Below, piece by piece: positions 5,373-6,471 of a DNA stretch of 6,471 bases. The notes below the pieces were generated by a model, which was not told the origin of the DNA, ran no database searches, and saw only the letters and a list, made by a program, of their open reading frames with translations. The stretch covers positions 1 to 6,471 of the forward strand of contig JAJYIL010000180.1 in assembly GCA_021790055.1 (NCBI GenBank). The letters are read 5' to 3'. The translations under genes were made by a program, and so were the position numbers. Origin of the DNA: Bacteroidota bacterium (GTDB lineage: Bacteria > Bacteroidota > Ignavibacteria > Ignavibacteriales > Ignavibacteriaceae). Every line of letters begins with the position of its first letter. Positions within the stretch are counted from its first letter, which is position 1.

Positions 5373-5735
5373 ATGCCTGAAGATTTAACAAAGGAAACTT
5401 TTCTTACAAAAGTTTTCGATTACGAAAAGAATAAAGACTGGAAATTCGAAGGAGAGCTTCCTTGCCTAATAGATTTCTGGGCGCCGTGGTGCGGTCCGTG
5501 CCGTATGGTTGCGCCGGTTATGGAAGAGCTTTCTAAAGAATACACTGGCAAGGTAAATTTCTACAAGATAAATACCGATGTTGAGCAGGAGCTCGGCTCT
5601 GTGTTTGGAATAAGAAGTATACCTTCGCTTTTGTTTGTACCAAAGGATGGGCAGCCTAAAATGGCTGTCGGAGCCTTACCGAAAGAAACTCTGAAGAAGG
5701 CTATTGAAGAAGAATTGCTAACGGTACAAGCATAA
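5373..5735 (+). CDS. trxA: Thioredoxin (cytosolic, WCGPC)
   Basis: General cytosolic dithiol reductant of 120 residues. The active site is FWAPWCGPCRMVAPVM (residues 35-50) with Cys40 and Cys43, followed by the FGIRSIPSLLF cis-proline loop (78-88, Pro84) and the GQPKMAVGALPKETLKKAI end. The N-terminal VFDYEKNKDWKFEGE (14-28) extension is typical of Bacteroidetes-group thioredoxins. Cys31 just before the first core strand is an extra cysteine. It follows the DUF302 gene by 136 bases containing a stem-loop, so it may be read partly from its own promoter; I see no convincing one. It is probably reduced by thioredoxin reductase encoded elsewhere and may feed electrons to the anchored CRAC protein and rhodanese upstream. 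Two stem-loops follow its stop codon. Confidence 0.95.
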   Translation: MPEDLTKETFLTKVFDYEKNKDWKFEGELPCLIDFWAPWCGPCRMVAPVMEELSKEYTGKVNFYKINTDVEQELGSVFGIRSIPSLLFVPKDGQPKMAVGALPKETLKKAIEEELLTVQA

Positions 5736-5762
5736 TTTTTCAGAACTCATTTAATTCCTGAA

Positions 5763-5787
5763 AGCTCAAATCAACCTGGTTTGAGCT
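5763..5787 (+). terminator. Terminator-like stem-loop after trxA
   Basis: AGCTCAAA (5763-5770) and TTTGAGCT (5780-5787) form a perfect eight-base stem with a nine-base loop, 28 bases after the trxA stop. The following sequence becomes T-rich only after about nine bases, so it is not a perfect intrinsic terminator, but its place at the end of the gene series makes transcription termination its likely role. Confidence 0.6.
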
Positions 5788-5798
5788 GTTCGGACTTT

Positions 5799-5817
5799 AT
5801 TTTATTCTCAATAAAAT
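5799..5817 (+). repeat. Second, AT-only hairpin after trxA
   Basis: ATTTTATT (5799-5806) and AATAAAAT (5810-5817) are exact complements around a CTC loop. It lies 11 bases beyond the larger stem-loop and supplies the U-rich stretch that hairpin lacks; the pair may act together as a transcript end in either direction. Confidence 0.45.
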
Positions 5818-5894
5818 CATGGAAATAGTTTTTAGGGGAAAATCTGCCGGTGATTTTTTTTATAACCTTAAACTCAGATAGTTTACTTTCCTAA

Positions 5895-6098
5895 ACTTAT
5901 GATGGATCAAGGATTGTATTTATTGTAAAGTCCGATAAGAATCAAATGTCCGCTTAGCACGAATTGAATGCAAAGTATAACTACGGCGTTAAAATCAATT
6001 GGGATAAGAAAAACGGCCCACCGGAAATAATCCAACCTGCGATAAACGCTACCCCTGGCTTTGGAGTATTTAACATACCTGACGGTACAAATAATTAG
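5895..6098 (+). pseudogene. Coding-like remnant with an in-frame stop (strand uncertain)
   Basis: No intact gene lies between 5736 and 6336. On the plus strand this frame reads like soluble protein (YDGSRIVFIVKSDKNQMSA, stop TAG at 5955-5957, then AKYNYGVKINWDKKNGPPEI and NATPGFGVFNIPDG) to a TAG at 6096-6098. A further plus-strand stretch in another frame begins at 6191 (YNGSYADANYSGNIFASNPA). No start or ribosome site is visible, so a decayed exported or periplasmic protein gene is the simplest view. The exact antisense codons (5907-6131) are also open and read like a membrane protein (YFRWAVFLIPIDFNAVVILC), as expected when complementary codons swap polar for hydrophobic residues. I recognise no family on either strand. 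Confidence 0.3.
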
Positions 6099-6184
6099 AG
6101 CATAAGTGTAAATGGAAAGTGAATAACCTAATTAAGCATATACTCTTCGGCTGCAATATTTTCAACAACATTCTGCTAAAATGT

Positions 6185-6283
6185 CTATGACATACTGCCT
6201 ATAATGGTTCGTATGCTGATGCAAATTATTCGGGGAATATTTTTGCGAGCAATCCGGCGCCCGTATATGCTGCATGGCTGCAT
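6185..6283 (-). CDS. Possible 32-residue small basic ORF
   Basis: On the minus strand an ATG at 6283-6281 follows GGGAG with a five-base gap and opens 32 codons ending in TAG. The product is basic and Ile-rich (for example GRRIARKNIPRIICISIRT) and matches nothing I know. It lies downstream of the permease gene in the same direction but is antisense to a coding-like plus-strand stretch. The ribosome site is its only support; it may well be noise in a decayed region. Confidence 0.15.
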   Translation of the reverse strand: MQPCSIYGRRIARKNIPRIICISIRTIIGSMS

Positions 6284-6336
6284 GTTTACTCCCTCAAAAC
6301 TTTAACAATAATATGCAATCATGCGTCCATGCAGTT

Positions 6337-6471
6337 TTATGCCGCTCTAAGAGCATTTACTATATTCATTCTTGCAGCACGGACAGAAGGAAGAAATCTT
6401 CCGACAAATCCCATAACTGAAGCAAACAGCAGAGAGATGATTAATATCGACGGCGATGTTGCAAATGTAAA
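6337..6471 (-). CDS. ABC transporter permease, FtsX/MacB type, C-terminal 44 residues
   Basis: The 3' end of a gene that enters from the right edge. Its 44 visible residues hold one membrane helix (ILIISLLFASVMGFVGRFLP) followed by the hallmark ending of FtsX-like permeases, SVRAARMNIVNALRAA, then TAA at 6339-6337. In this family the last helix leads into a short cytoplasmic Arg-Ala-Arg tail that ends in a NIVNALR- or DPVEALR-type motif. Such proteins pair with a LolD/MacB-type ATPase in lipoprotein release, drug or peptide export, or cell-division control; which applies cannot be told from this fragment. No clear terminator follows. Confidence 0.8.
   Translation of the reverse strand, partial: FTFATSPSILIISLLFASVMGFVGRFLPSVRAARMNIVNALRAA

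Noticed and set aside
6270..6334. CTGCATGG and CCATGCAG inverted copies plus several GCATG words near the permease stop
   Set aside because: Eight-base arms 49 bases apart without a U-tract; not convincing as a terminator or recombination site.
1..6471. CRISPR array, tRNA or rRNA genes, insertion sequence or attachment site
   Set aside because: I saw no regularly spaced repeats, no tRNA cloverleaf or rRNA sequence, no transposase or integrase frame and no flanking terminal repeats.

Overview
The window looks like a chromosomal segment from the Bacteroidota/Chlorobi side of bacteria, possibly an Ignavibacteria-like lineage. This rests on the AT-rich intergenic DNA, the Bacteroidetes-style thioredoxin with an N-terminal 'VFDYEKNKDW'-type extension, and the secreted DUF4440 protein. 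Recognisable Shine-Dalgarno sites (AGGAGG, AGGAG, AAAAGG) precede several genes and fit Ignavibacteria better than core Bacteroidetes. The assignment is an inference, not a proof.

Left part (1-2128): a PfkB-family sugar kinase on the minus strand runs off the left edge. Upstream of it, in the same direction, is a secreted DUF4440 (SnoaL/NTF2-like) gene ending in a clear intrinsic terminator. This gene is interrupted at a run of nine A residues; one extra A, or a -1 slip, restores a complete 168-residue protein. Divergent from it is methylglyoxal synthase (mgsA) on the plus strand.

Middle (2129-3793): a DUF1624/HGSNAT-type membrane acyltransferase on the minus strand, with a TTG start and a good sigma70-like promoter, converges on mgsA. 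Upstream of it lies a gene-free stretch with a sharp high-GC island that may be a gene relic.

Right-centre (3794-5735): five plus-strand genes in series encode a membrane-anchored rhodanese, a DUF2892 (YgaP-type) two-helix membrane protein, a membrane-anchored thioredoxin-like protein with a CRAC active site, a DUF302 protein and a cytosolic WCGPC thioredoxin. The first four are tightly packed. The fifth follows a 136-base spacer with a long stem-loop. Every product has cysteines in conserved or likely functional positions, and the positive-inside rule puts both anchored catalytic domains on the cytoplasmic face. The set reads as a membrane-surface sulfane-sulfur/thiol relay, and it is the most interesting system in the window.

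Right end (5736-6471): two stem-loops follow trxA, then about 600 bases with no intact gene but with coding-like fragments in shifted frames, and finally the last 44 codons of a minus-strand FtsX/MacB-type ABC permease entering from the right edge.
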